Shown here one piece after another: positions 9,286 through 17,895 of a stretch of DNA of 64,000 nt; position 1 is the stretch's first letter; each line of letters starts with the position of its first letter. Below the pieces are notes generated by a model, which was given only the letters and a program-made list of their open reading frames with translations, did no database searches and was not told the origin of the DNA. Position numbers and translations under genes: made by a program. This DNA comes from Tsukamurella sp. 8F. Lineage in GTDB: Bacteria; Actinomycetota; Actinomycetes; Mycobacteriales; Mycobacteriaceae. The stretch covers positions 1 to 64,000 of the forward strand of contig NZ_JARFTP010000013.1 in NCBI RefSeq assembly GCF_029167375.1, read 5' to 3'.

Positions 9286-9882
9286 CGGTACGCCGCCGGC
9301 AAGGGCGGCCACTACGGTCGCGATCTGCCGAACGGCGACATCGGCCGATCCTCGGGGTTGCAGGAGGTGGCTCAGGGTGAGGCGGACGAAGGTCTCGGAG
9401 AGGACGGGCGCCACCGCCTCGTCGGGCACCGGCCCGTAGCGTTCACTCAACTCCCGCTGCATGCGGTCGACTGCACGCGCCAGCACGGGCTCGGTCTCCG
9501 TCGCGACCAGCGGCAGCAGACCGTCGGCGGTGTGCGGCTCCCCCGCCAGGATCATCCGCAGCAAGGCGTTGTCGGCGCCGGCGTGCAGTGTGAACTCGGC
9601 GGCGGCCACGAGCCCGGCGACCGCGTCGTCGGGATGCTCGTCCAGCTTCCCTGCCACGCCCGCGAGGAACTCGTCGGTCTCGTGCTCGACTAGCGCTATC
9701 GCAAGATCCCGGCGGGTGCCGACCGCGTGGTACAGCGTGGGCCGGCTGACTTCGACGCGCCGTGCGACCTGCGACATGTTCACGGCGTTCCAGCCGCTTT
9801 CGCATACCGACTCGCGGGCGACGTCGAGAACCCGTTTCCGCAGCATCGCCCGCATCTCGGTGTGGAATCCCGTCTCGGTCAC
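9190..9882 (-). CDS. TetR-family repressor, probable regulator of choD
   Basis: This 230-residue protein has an N-terminal TetR helix-turn-helix (MSQVARRVEVSRPTLYHAVG, about residues 34-53) and an all-helical ligand domain of unknown specificity. The GTG at 9882 lies six bases after a TAAAGT box, and that box overlaps a TTTACA half-site like the palindromes in front of choD. Autoregulation and control of the divergent oxidase gene are therefore likely. The last 30 or so residues are encoded opposite the PucR gene and are Arg/Glu-rich, which may be a recent 3' extension. Confidence 0.8.
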   Translation of the reverse strand: MTETGFHTEMRAMLRKRVLDVARESVCESGWNAVNMSQVARRVEVSRPTLYHAVGTRRDLAIALVEHETDEFLAGVAGKLDEHPDDAVAGLVAAAEFTLHAGADNALLRMILAGEPHTADGLLPLVATETEPVLARAVDRMQRELSERYGPVPDEAVAPVLSETFVRLTLSHLLQPRGSADVAVRQIATVVAALAGGVPSADGDRRNGAERVEHAQRELGIDPPGRNRMA

Positions 9883-9888
9883 GCCACT

Positions 9889-9896
9889 ACTTTACA
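9889..9896 (-). promoter_or_regulatory. -10 box of the tetR promoter with overlapping TTTACA half-site
   Basis: TAAAGT on the minus strand (9889-9894) is followed by six bases and the GTG start, a leaderless layout. The plus-strand reading TTTACA at 9891-9896 is the same half-site found in the choD operator palindromes, so repressor binding here would block its own promoter. Confidence 0.45.
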
Positions 9897-9919
9897 TTCG
9901 GGCGATATCCGTCGGGCTC

Positions 9920-9946
9920 TTGACATATCTATGTTATCTGTAAAAT
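9920..9946 (+). promoter_or_regulatory. Candidate choD promoter
   Basis: A perfect -35 TTGACA at 9920-9925 is followed after 15 bases by TAAAAT at 9941-9946. The short spacer is unusual. The -10 box lies inside the first palindrome, which fits repression by steric block. Confidence 0.5.
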
Positions 9947-9973
9947 ACTTTACATCTCAGCGATAGATGTAAA
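9939..9973. promoter_or_regulatory. Nested TGTAAA/TTTACA operators between tetR and choD
   Basis: Two palindromes share a half-site. The first is TGTAAA-ATAC-TTTACA at 9939-9954. The second is TTTACATCT, a 7-base spacer and AGATGTAAA at 9949-9973, with perfect 9-base arms. A further single TTTACA lies at 9891. The spacing suits one or more TetR dimers, most simply the product of the divergent tetR gene. Confidence 0.65.
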
Positions 9974-10004
9974 ACGACAGCCGCCAGCTCCGAGAGGGAC
10001 ACCC

Positions 10005-11744
10005 ATGCCAGCCCCGCACACCCACGCCGCCCCGCCCGACACCGACTTCGATGTGCTCGTAGTCGGTTCGGGCTTCGGCGGCAGCGTCACCGCGCTCCGC
10101 CTCACCGAGAAGGGCTACCGCGTGGGCGTCCTCGAGGCTGGACGCCGATTCCGCGACGCCGAGTTCGCGAAGACCAGCTGGGATGTCAAGAAGTTCGTCT
10201 GGGCTCCGGCGCTCGGTTCGTACGGCATCCAGCGCATCCACCTGCTCCGGGACTGCGTCATTCTGGCCGGCGCAGGCGTGGGCGGCGGCTCCCTCAATTA
10301 CGCCAACACCCTCTACAAGCCCCCGGCACCGTTCTTCGAGGACCCGCAGTGGAGTTCGATAACCGATTGGCACGACGAACTCTCGCCGTACTACGACCAA
10401 GCGCGCCGCATGCTGGGCGTGGTGCGGAACCCGCATATGACGCCGTCTGACGAGATCATCAAAGCCGTCGCCGACGACATGGGCGTGGGCGACACCTTCA
10501 TCCAGACGCCCGTCGGCGTGTACTTCGGTGAACCAGGCGAGACGGCGCCCGACCCCTATTTCGGTGGCGTCGGGCCGGACCGTACCGGCTGCATCGAATG
10601 CGGCGAGTGCATGACCGGATGTCGCCATGGGGCCAAGAACACGCTGCTCAAGACCTACCTCGCGCTTGCCGAGCGGGGCGGCGCCGAGATCGTCCCCATG
10701 ACTACGGTCATCGGCCTGCATGAGCGCGGCGACGGTGTGTGGGAGGTGACGACCAAGCGCACGGGCTCGCGGCTGAAGCGTCACCGGCACACGCTCACCG
10801 CGCGGCACGTGGTACTCGCCGCGGGCACGTGGGGCACGCAGAACCTGCTGCACTCGCTCAAGGACACCGGAGCGCTGCCGAAGCTGTCCGACGCGCTGGG
10901 ACGCCTCACCCGCACGAACTCCGAGTCGATCCTGTCGGCCGTCCGCTACAGCATCGACCCCGATCTGGACCTCACGCGCGGCGTCGCGATCACATCGTCC
11001 TTCTACCCGAGCCCGGACACGCATGTCGAGCCCGTGCGATACGGGAAGGGATCGAATGCGATGGGCGTGCTGCAGACGCTCATGACCGACGGCGGCGGCC
11101 GTACGCCGCGCTGGCTGCGATTCCTCGGAACCGCCGCGCGACACCCGGTCGACCTGGCTCGCGTCCTGTTCGTCAAGGGCTGGAGCGAACGTACGGTGAT
11201 CGCCCTCGTCATGCAGTCGCTGGACAACTCGATCACCACGTTCACGAAGCGCGGCCCGTTCGGGCGGCACCTGTCGAGCCGTCAGGGCCACGGAGAGCCC
11301 AACCCGACCTGGATCCCCCTCGGCAACGAGGCGACCCGCCGCATCTCGCAGAAGGTCGACGGGGTACCCGCCGGTACGTGGGGCGAGGTCTTCAACATCC
11401 CGATGACTGCACACTTCTTGGGAGGTTGCGCGATCGGCGCGGACCGCGAGCACGGCGTCATCGACGCGTATCACCGGGTACACGGGTACCCGACGCTGAG
11501 CATCGTGGACGGATCCGCGGTATCCGCGAACCTTGGCGTGAACCCCTCGCTCACGATCGCGGCGCAGGCCGAGCGCGCCGCAGCACTGTGGCCGAACAAG
11601 GGAGAGAACGATATGCGGGCGCCGCAGGCCGAGGGCTACCGGCGCATCTCCCCCGTGGCGCCGGTAGCGCCCATCGTCCCCGCGCACGCCTCGGGCGCGT
11701 TACGCCTTCCGATCGTCACCGTGCGACATGGAGAGGCGAGTTGA
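10005..11744 (+). CDS. choD: ChoD-type GMC oxidoreductase (putative cholesterol oxidase)
   Basis: This 579-residue flavoprotein resembles Rv3409c ChoD of M. tuberculosis along its whole length. The FAD-binding motif is DVLVVGSGFGGSVTALRL at about residues 22-39. A Cys-rich segment, GCIECGECMTGCRHGAKN, is shared with the group. The C-terminal FAD-contacting GMC segment is SANLGVNPSLTIAAQAERA. Family knowledge points to oxidation of 3-beta-hydroxy sterols, but ChoD itself has disputed activity, so the substrate is uncertain. GAGAGG lies eight bases before the ATG. The gene is divergent from a TetR repressor with operator palindromes between them. It is not next to its M. tuberculosis neighbours. 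Confidence 0.9.
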   Translation: MPAPHTHAAPPDTDFDVLVVGSGFGGSVTALRLTEKGYRVGVLEAGRRFRDAEFAKTSWDVKKFVWAPALGSYGIQRIHLLRDCVILAGAGVGGGSLNYANTLYKPPAPFFEDPQWSSITDWHDELSPYYDQARRMLGVVRNPHMTPSDEIIKAVADDMGVGDTFIQTPVGVYFGEPGETAPDPYFGGVGPDRTGCIECGECMTGCRHGAKNTLLKTYLALAERGGAEIVPMTTVIGLHERGDGVWEVTTKRTGSRLKRHRHTLTARHVVLAAGTWGTQNLLHSLKDTGALPKLSDALGRLTRTNSESILSAVRYSIDPDLDLTRGVAITSSFYPSPDTHVEPVRYGKGSNAMGVLQTLMTDGGGRTPRWLRFLGTAARHPVDLARVLFVKGWSERTVIALVMQSLDNSITTFTKRGPFGRHLSSRQGHGEPNPTWIPLGNEATRRISQKVDGVPAGTWGEVFNIPMTAHFLGGCAIGADREHGVIDAYHRVHGYPTLSIVDGSAVSANLGVNPSLTIAAQAERAAALWPNKGENDMRAPQAEGYRRISPVAPVAPIVPAHASGALRLPIVTVRHGEAS

Positions 11745-11775
11745 TACGCTGCCCTGCCCTCGTCCCGACCTGTCC

Positions 11776-12117
11776 CTAGTCGGCCGCCAGAACGTAGACC
11801 CAGGCGTCGCGCCCGGACCGCAGCGGAAACCGCCGGCGGACATAGGCGTCCACCTCGTAGTCATCAGCTGCGGCGAGTTGCGCGTCGGTCAGAGTGAATG
11901 CGGTGCCGTCGACCTGGGCGACCGGATCCGGCGCAGGTACGAGCACCGGATGGACCGCGGTACCGCTGAGAGCGACGACCTTGGGATCCTCGATCGTCAA
12001 CCTCCGCAACACGAATCCGATCACTGCGTCACCCTCGCCCGGCACCGATCCACCGAACACCTCGGCCTGTACCGCGGGGAGTTGCAGCGTCCCGTAGGAG
12101 AAGAGCAGGTGCGTCAC
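11776..12117 (-). CDS. Gamma-glutamylcyclotransferase/AIG2-like protein
   Basis: This 113-residue protein has the AIG2/GGCT fold signature: LLFSYGTLQLP at the N-terminus (Y-G-T-L substrate loop) and a conserved acidic residue in ADDYEVDAYVRR near residue 90. Family members cyclise gamma-glutamyl amines or trim gamma-glutamyl peptides, but the substrate here is unknown. The GTG at 12117 overlaps the recX stop as GTGA, so it is the third gene of the recA-recX transcript. A longer reading from 12249 would be an out-of-frame overlap with recX and lacks family similarity. Confidence 0.8.
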   Translation of the reverse strand: MTHLLFSYGTLQLPAVQAEVFGGSVPGEGDAVIGFVLRRLTIEDPKVVALSGTAVHPVLVPAPDPVAQVDGTAFTLTDAQLAAADDYEVDAYVRRRFPLRSGRDAWVYVLAAD

Positions 12118-12848
12118 GGCGCATCCCCGGCGTCGACGTCCCCGCCCGCCGACACGCGAACCGCATCGAGCACGACCGACAATGCGAGTGATGGATGGTA
12201 CCCACGCCGCCCGAGCATCCCGACGAGCCGCTGCACCAGCCTGTCGCACTCCGCACGATCCTCCGGCACCTGTTTCCGTGCGAGCTTGCGCTCGACGAGC
12301 TCGGCGGCTCGCTCACGCTCGTCGTCACGGGTCACCTGTTGCAGCGCCTCGGCGGCCTCGGCGTCGCCGATCCCCTTGCGGCGCAACTCCATAGCGAGCG
12401 CGCGGCGGCCCCGGCCGGAATATCGGTGCCGCGACTCGACCCACCGCTGCGCGAACATCGCGTCATCCACGAGACCGGCGTTCACGAACCTGGCGAGCAC
12501 TCGCTCTGCGAGATCCTCGTCGAATCCCCGCTTCGCGAGCTTCGCGCGCAATTCTGCCCGTGAGTGGTCCCGCGCGCCGAGCGCACGGTAGACCAGGTCG
12601 CGTGCCTGTCCCTCACGCCGCGCGATCTCCTCGGGGTCGGCGGGCGTGTCACCCACTGCCTCCGGCTCCTCGGGGACTTTCTCGCTCGCCGCGAACTCGG
12701 TCTTCGGCCTGAGGGCAGTGAGACGCGAGCGCATGTCGGCGACGGGGTCCGCGCGTGTGTCGGACTGCGTGGCGATCGCGTCGTCAGAGTCCGGTGCGTC
12801 GTCGTCGCCGGCGGGCGCGAACCGCTCGCCCGCTCCCACGACGTGCAT
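12114..12848 (-). CDS. recX: RecX, regulator of RecA
   Basis: RecX binds RecA filaments and dampens recombinase and coprotease activity. The core of three-helix repeats starts at about residue 90 (YRALGARDHSRAELRAKLAK) and includes VDDAMFAQRWVESRHR and LRRKGIGDAEAAEAL. The N-terminal 85 residues are acidic, low in order, and not part of the usual family core. The ATG shares one base with the recA stop (TGATG, 12846-12850), indicating coupled translation. It corresponds to Rv2736c. Confidence 0.92.
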   Translation of the reverse strand: MHVVGAGERFAPAGDDDAPDSDDAIATQSDTRADPVADMRSRLTALRPKTEFAASEKVPEEPEAVGDTPADPEEIARREGQARDLVYRALGARDHSRAELRAKLAKRGFDEDLAERVLARFVNAGLVDDAMFAQRWVESRHRYSGRGRRALAMELRRKGIGDAEAAEALQQVTRDDERERAAELVERKLARKQVPEDRAECDRLVQRLVGMLGRRGYHPSLALSVVLDAVRVSAGGDVDAGDAP

Positions 12849-13894
12849 CAGAATTCGACGGGCGCCGGGGCGATCTCGTCGGCGTCTACCGTGACGTCGG
12901 CACCGATGCCGAGCTTCTCCTTGATCTTCTTCTCGATCTCGTCACGGATATCGGTGTTCTCCAGCAGGAACTTGCGGGCGTTCTCCTTGCCCTGCCCCAG
13001 TTGGTCACCGTCGTAGGTGTACCAGGAGCCGGACTTACGGATGAACCCCTCGGCGACACCCATGTCGATGATCGATCCCTCCTTGCTGATGCCGTGGCCG
13101 TAGATCATGTCGAACTCGGCCTGCTTGAACGGCGGCGAGACCTTGTTCTTCACGACCTTGACGCGGGTTCGGTTGCCGACCGCGTCGGCGCCGTCCTTGA
13201 GCGTCTCGATACGACGCACGTCCAGGCGCACGGACGAGTAGAACTTGAGCGCCTTGCCACCGGTCGTGGTCTCGGGCGAGCCGAACATGACTCCGATCTT
13301 CTCGCGCAACTGGTTGATGAAGATCGCGGTGGTGCCCGAGTTGTTGAGCGCGCCCGTCATCTTGCGCAGCGCCTGGCTCATCAGCCGAGCCTGCAGACCG
13401 ACGTGGCTGTCGCCCATCTCCCCCTCGATCTCGGCCTTGGGTACCAGCGCCGCAACGGAGTCGATGACGATGATGTCGAGCGCGCCGGAGCGGATCAGCA
13501 TGTCCGCGATCTCCAGCGCCTGCTCACCGGTGTCCGGCTGCGAGACCAGCAGCGCATCCGTGTCTACACCGAGCTTGGCGGCATAGTCCGGGTCGAGTGC
13601 GTGCTCGGCGTCGATGAACGCCGCGACACCTCCGTTCGCCTGCGCGTTGGCGACGGCGTGCAGCGCCAACGTCGACTTACCCGAGGACTCCGGACCGTAG
13701 ATCTCGACGACACGGCCGCGAGGTAGCCCGCCGATGCCGAGCGCCACGTCCAGCGCGATCGATCCCGTCGGGATTACCGAGATGGGCTGGCGCACCTCGT
13801 CACCGAGGCGCATGACCGATCCCTTGCCGTAGCTCTTGTCGATCTGCTGCAGGGCCAGTTCGAGAGCCTTGTCGCGATCTGCCGCTGGTGCCAT
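12848..13894 (-). CDS. recA: Recombinase A
   Basis: The 348-residue strand-exchange protein drives homologous recombination and LexA self-cleavage. Walker A is GPESSGKST at residues 67-75. The L1 and L2 DNA-binding loops are present around [12 protein letters not shown] and [19 protein letters not shown]. The protein is uninterrupted, so the intein of M. tuberculosis RecA is absent. The acidic C-terminal tail is short. Upstream lie a PafBC-type damage promoter and an SOS box. recX and a cyclotransferase gene follow with overlapping stops and starts. Confidence 0.98.
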   Translation of the reverse strand: MAPAADRDKALELALQQIDKSYGKGSVMRLGDEVRQPISVIPTGSIALDVALGIGGLPRGRVVEIYGPESSGKSTLALHAVANAQANGGVAAFIDAEHALDPDYAAKLGVDTDALLVSQPDTGEQALEIADMLIRSGALDIIVIDSVAALVPKAEIEGEMGDSHVGLQARLMSQALRKMTGALNNSGTTAIFINQLREKIGVMFGSPETTTGGKALKFYSSVRLDVRRIETLKDGADAVGNRTRVKVVKNKVSPPFKQAEFDMIYGHGISKEGSIIDMGVAEGFIRKSGSWYTYDGDQLGQGKENARKFLLENTDIRDEIEKKIKEKLGIGADVTVDADEIAPAPVEF

Positions 13895-13954
13895 GGTGTT
13901 CTCCGCTCCGTTGGATCCGACCCCGTGGCCGGCTCGTCCTGTGCTGTGTCACCG

Positions 13955-13977
13955 ACGCTAGAGCAGCCCACCGACAG
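13955..13977 (-). promoter_or_regulatory. LexA-independent (PafBC/RecA-NDp type) promoter of recA
   Basis: On the minus strand CTGTCGGTG, eight bases, then TAGCGT match the mycobacterial consensus TTGTCRGTG-N8-TANNNT at all but one fixed base. Promoters of this type respond to DNA damage through PafBC rather than LexA. The -10 box ends about 60 bases before the recA start. Confidence 0.8.
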
Positions 13978-14009
13978 GTTTCCGCCGCGTCGAACACCCG
14001 CAACTGTAG

Positions 14010-14025
14010 ACGAATACGCGTTCGA
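14010..14025 (-). promoter_or_regulatory. LexA (SOS) box upstream of recA
   Basis: TCGAAC-GCGT-ATTCGT on the minus strand matches the actinobacterial SOS consensus TCGAAC-N4-GTTCGA at 10 of 12 fixed positions. It lies about 116 bases before the recA start and upstream of the PafBC-type promoter, the same order as in M. tuberculosis. Confidence 0.7.
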
Positions 14026-14074
14026 TACAAGGACCGCGCCACGGCGCGTCGGGAATGGCGCCGTCCGCACGTGA

Positions 14075-14109
14075 GAGGGCGGTCGGCGGGGATCCCACCG
14101 GCCGCCCTC
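14075..14109 (-). terminator. Hairpin terminator after the indolepyruvate oxidoreductase gene
   Basis: Eight-base arms, GAGGGCGG at 14075-14082 and its complement at 14102-14109, enclose a second small GGGATCCC-centred stem. It begins 37 bases beyond the stop codon. No T-run follows. Confidence 0.55.
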
Positions 14110-14146
14110 CTGCTGGGCTGCAGCAGCTCCGGCTGCCGTCTCGCCG

Positions 14147-17100
14147 TCAGATGGCGAGACGCGTGACCGCGGCCTCGACGGCGTCGCGGTACTTCGCAAC
14201 GCCCACCATCTTGACGCCCTCGTAGCCGCGGACCATGTCCGGCAGCGCGGCCAACGACACGACCTCGGCCCGCCGCTCGTCGATTCGACCGGCCTGGACC
14301 GCGGCGACGATCCGGTCGAGAAGATCCCGATACTCGTCGACGAGCGCACGCTCGGTGCGACGGATCTCGGTGCGGCCGAAGGGATCCAGCCTGGTGCCAC
14401 GCAGCCGCTTCATCCGCGCCAGCCCCTTCATGCCGGGCGTGACCCACTCGCCGAGCGCCATCTTGTTCTTCATTCCCAACTCACGCAGCGTGGGCGGGTG
14501 CAGGCGGATCGCCTTCTTCGCGTCCGCGCCGAACTCGTCCGCGACCTGCCGTGCGAACGCCGCGTCCTGTGTCAGGCGCGCTACCTCGTACTCGTCCTTG
14601 TACGCCATCAGCTTGTGCAGGTACTGCGCGACCCCGGCGGTGAGTTCTTCACTGTCCCAGCGGCGCTCCGCAGCGAATACGCGGGCGACGTCCTCGGCGT
14701 ACCGCCGCGCGTAGGCCTCGCTCTGGTAGGCGACCAACTCGTCGACGCGACGCGCGACCAGGACGGCGAGTTCCTCCGACGCCCCGGCGAGGCGGCCTGC
14801 GAGGCCTGTCGCGAACGCCGACGGCGGCGCTGCTACCGGGATGGAGTGCAGCGCGTCGATCGCCACAGTGACGGCCGCAGGGTCCGCGACGGCCTGGCGG
14901 CCGCGACGAAACGCCTGCAGGTTCTTGTCCACGGCGACGCCGTTCAGCTCGATCGCCGATTCGATGGATCCGGCAGAGATCGGCAGCGCACCGGTCTGGT
15001 AGGCGGCGCCCACCATGAGCATGTTGGCGAACTGCTCGTCGCCGAACAGCGACTGCACCAGCGCGCCCGGGTCGAGGTAGACCGAGCGCAGCGAAGCCCG
15101 ATCGATCGCGTCGTGGATGCGCGCCGTCTCCGGGTACCCCACGGACGTGTCGATCACCATGGCCCCCGTCGGGATCTTGGTCGTGGACACCACGGACGTC
15201 GTCCGCTCGGGAGATGCGACCTTGAGGTTCATGGGGTCGACGCCGACCAGGCCGTCGCACGACAGGTACACGTCGCAGTCGCCGGACGCGACTTTCGCGG
15301 CCTGCTCGACGGGTTCGCGCGACACCTTGATGTCTGACACGACGGCGCCGCCCTTCTGCGCGAGACCCGTCATATCGACGGTACGGGCGACGTTGCCGTC
15401 GAGGACCGCCGCCGTGGCCAGCACCTGGGAGACGGTGACGACACCCGTACCACCGATACCGGTCACGCGGATCGCGAAGCCGTCCTTCGTACGCCGCACC
15501 GCGTCGGGGGCGGCGACATCGTCCGCCGCGATCGCCGGCACCGAGCGCACCACACGCCCCGCACCCGGCGTGACCGTCACGAACGACGGGCAGTCGCCCT
15601 TCAAGCACGAGAAATCGAGGTTGCACGAACTCTGGTCGATTCGGGTCTTACGGCCGTACTCCGTCTCGACCGGGTGGACCGACAGGCAGTTGCTCTTCTC
15701 ACCGCAGTCGCCGCAGCCCTCACACAGGCGCTCGTTGATGACGACGCGCTGATTCGGCGTAGGGAACGCGCCGCGCTTGCGCTTGCGCCGCTTCTCCGCG
15801 GCGCAATGCTGATCGTGGATCAGAACGGTGACGCCCTCTATGCCCGCGAGCTCGCGCTGCACGTCGAGGGTGTCCGCGCGGTCGCGGACCTCGACGCCGT
15901 GGGGCAGGCCCGACTTGCGGGTGCGCTTCGGGTCGTCGGACGTGACCACGATCTTCTGCACCCGCTCGGCCTGGATGAGGCGCGTGATCTCCGGCAGCGT
16001 CATCTGGCCGACCGGGTCCTGCCCGCCCGTCATGGCGACGGTGCCGTTGAACAGCAGCTTGTAGGTGACGTTCTCGCCCGACGCGACAGCCGCGCGCAAC
16101 GCGAGGCTGCCCGAGTGCATGAACGTGCCGTCGCCGAGGTTCTGGACGAAGTGCTTCTCATCCACGAACGGAGCCATGCCCAGCCACTGCGCGCCCTCGC
16201 CGCCCATCTGGGTGATGCCGGTTATGGTGCCGACCTGCTGCGGGTCCATGAGCACGACCATCGCGTGGCATCCGATACCCGCCCCGACGAGGGTGTCCTC
16301 GGAGACCTTGGTGGAACTGTTGTGCGGGCAACCCGAGCAGAAGTACGGACTGCGCACTGCCAGCGGAAGCTCGATCCGGGTGCGTACCTTCGCCTTTGCG
16401 TCCAGCCACACGCGCGCCGACGCCACGCCGTGGACGCGGGCGAGCCGCGACGCCAGGCCGCGCGACACGGCGTCCACATCGAGTTCGCCGAACCGCGAGA
16501 ACAGTGTGGAGCCGTCCTCGTTGGCCTTGCCGACGATTCGCGGCGCGTCCGGGCGACGGAAGAGGATGTCACGCATCATCGTCTCGATGAAGTCGCGCTT
16601 CTCCTCTACGACGATGACCTCGTCGAGGCCCTGGACGAACTCGCTGAGGATCTCACGCTCGAAGGGGTAGACCATGCCGACCTTGAGGATGCGGATGCCG
16701 AGGCGATGCAGGTCCGCGTCTGTGACTCCGATGAGCCGTAGTCCCTCGCGCACGTCGAGGTAGGTCTTGCCGGCGGCCACGATGCCGATGCGGTCGTCGG
16801 ACGAGCGGACGACGATGCGGTTGAGCCGGTTGATCCGGGCATACTCCATCGCGCGCGGGAGGCGCACGGTGAGCTGGTTCTGCTCGAGCTCCATAAGGTT
16901 GGGGCCCAATAACTTTCCGCTCGGCACATGCGGGCTCGTACCAAGGTCGCCGTAAACGGGCAGGATGCGATCCGGGTGGACGTCGGCCGTCGACGCGCCG
17001 TCCGCGACATGGGCCGAGATCTTCAGCGAGGTCCACAGCCCCGACACTCGCGACATGATCGCGGCGTGGACGCCGAGGTCGAGGATGTCCTGCGAGTCGG

Positions 17101-17713
17101 CCGGGTAGAGGATCGGCATGTAGAGATCGGCCAGCGCCATCTCCGATGCACACGGTACGGACGAGCTCTTGGCCCCCGGGTCGTCGCCGACGAGCGCGAC
17201 GGCACCGCCGCGGGGGTGCGTGCCGATGATGTTGGCGTGACGCAGGGCGTCCGTCGCGCGGTCGAGCCCCGGTGCCTTGCCGTACCAGTAGCCGACGACG
17301 CCGTCGCGCCCCGCACCGAGGTGGGCGACCTGGGCGGCGACCTGCGAACCCATCACAGACGTCGCGGCGAGCTCCTCGTTGAGGCCGGGCCGGTGGACGA
17401 TGTCGAAGTCCGACAGATATTTCATGCGCCGTGCGATCTCGAGGTCGTACCCGGCGAGGGGGCTGCCCTCATAGCCCGAGATCAGGGAGGCGGTGGCGAG
17501 GTTCTGGCGGCGATCGAGGCGGGCGCGGTCGCGGACCATGCGCACCAGGGCCTGGATGCCTGTGAGATAGACCGTGCCCTGTTCGCGGGTGTAGCGGTCG
17601 TCCAGAGAGAAAGACTCGACGGCGGAGGACTGTCCGCCTCGGGGATCGAGATCGTGCTTGCCCGAGTGCCGGATCCCGGTCACGTCGAACGGCGAATCGG
17701 AGTCAAGGGTCAC
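14147..17713 (-). CDS. Indolepyruvate ferredoxin oxidoreductase, fused alpha-beta-gamma type
   Basis: This 1188-residue enzyme oxidatively decarboxylates arylpyruvates (possibly branched 2-oxoacids) to acyl-CoA with thiamine diphosphate and iron-sulfur clusters. The TPP/pyrimidine region is N-terminal (SGYEGSPLAGYD). The TPP-binding segment carries CSGCPHNSS at mid-protein. A ferredoxin-like cluster region with CEGCGDCGEKSNC and CNLDFSCLKGDC follows, then the gamma domain GIGGTGVVTVSQVLATAA. Single-chain forms are known in several actinobacteria and proteobacteria. I start at the GTG at 17713 because AGGTGG lies five bases upstream; a GTG at 17743 would add ten residues. The gene separates recA from the arabinosyltransferase and has no aromatic-catabolism neighbours. 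Confidence 0.88.
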   Translation of the reverse strand: MTLDSDSPFDVTGIRHSGKHDLDPRGGQSSAVESFSLDDRYTREQGTVYLTGIQALVRMVRDRARLDRRQNLATASLISGYEGSPLAGYDLEIARRMKYLSDFDIVHRPGLNEELAATSVMGSQVAAQVAHLGAGRDGVVGYWYGKAPGLDRATDALRHANIIGTHPRGGAVALVGDDPGAKSSSVPCASEMALADLYMPILYPADSQDILDLGVHAAIMSRVSGLWTSLKISAHVADGASTADVHPDRILPVYGDLGTSPHVPSGKLLGPNLMELEQNQLTVRLPRAMEYARINRLNRIVVRSSDDRIGIVAAGKTYLDVREGLRLIGVTDADLHRLGIRILKVGMVYPFEREILSEFVQGLDEVIVVEEKRDFIETMMRDILFRRPDAPRIVGKANEDGSTLFSRFGELDVDAVSRGLASRLARVHGVASARVWLDAKAKVRTRIELPLAVRSPYFCSGCPHNSSTKVSEDTLVGAGIGCHAMVVLMDPQQVGTITGITQMGGEGAQWLGMAPFVDEKHFVQNLGDGTFMHSGSLALRAAVASGENVTYKLLFNGTVAMTGGQDPVGQMTLPEITRLIQAERVQKIVVTSDDPKRTRKSGLPHGVEVRDRADTLDVQRELAGIEGVTVLIHDQHCAAEKRRKRKRGAFPTPNQRVVINERLCEGCGDCGEKSNCLSVHPVETEYGRKTRIDQSSCNLDFSCLKGDCPSFVTVTPGAGRVVRSVPAIAADDVAAPDAVRRTKDGFAIRVTGIGGTGVVTVSQVLATAAVLDGNVARTVDMTGLAQKGGAVVSDIKVSREPVEQAAKVASGDCDVYLSCDGLVGVDPMNLKVASPERTTSVVSTTKIPTGAMVIDTSVGYPETARIHDAIDRASLRSVYLDPGALVQSLFGDEQFANMLMVGAAYQTGALPISAGSIESAIELNGVAVDKNLQAFRRGRQAVADPAAVTVAIDALHSIPVAAPPSAFATGLAGRLAGASEELAVLVARRVDELVAYQSEAYARRYAEDVARVFAAERRWDSEELTAGVAQYLHKLMAYKDEYEVARLTQDAAFARQVADEFGADAKKAIRLHPPTLRELGMKNKMALGEWVTPGMKGLARMKRLRGTRLDPFGRTEIRRTERALVDEYRDLLDRIVAAVQAGRIDERRAEVVSLAALPDMVRGYEGVKMVGVAKYRDAVEAAVTRLAI

Positions 17714-17882
17714 GGAAACCACCTGGCTTTCTCGTCGTGTCACCGGCCCAGGGGTGGCGGGCGGAGACTTCAGTTATGTCGGTGGTCACAGCATAGCTCC
17801 TCGGTGACGGCGCCCACATGCGACGGGACGACGTCGTGTCGTAGACCGCCGTGTCCTCGGCGTGGTTGCCGGCGCCGGTCGT

Positions 17883-17888
17883 TACCCT
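17883..17888 (+). promoter_or_regulatory. -10 box of a leaderless emb promoter
   Basis: TACCCT followed by seven bases and the ATG at 17896 supports that start over the GTG at 17851. Confidence 0.45.
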
Positions 17889-17895
17889 GCTCGAC

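Noticed and set aside
9957-11687. A 576-codon open frame antisense to choD
   Set aside because: Its translation is Arg/His/Gly-rich without any domain, typical of the mirror frame of a GC-rich gene, while the plus strand encodes a full ChoD.
12848-13894. Possible intein in recA, as in M. tuberculosis
   Set aside because: The coding sequence is 348 codons, continuous, with no insertion between the Walker and C-terminal blocks.
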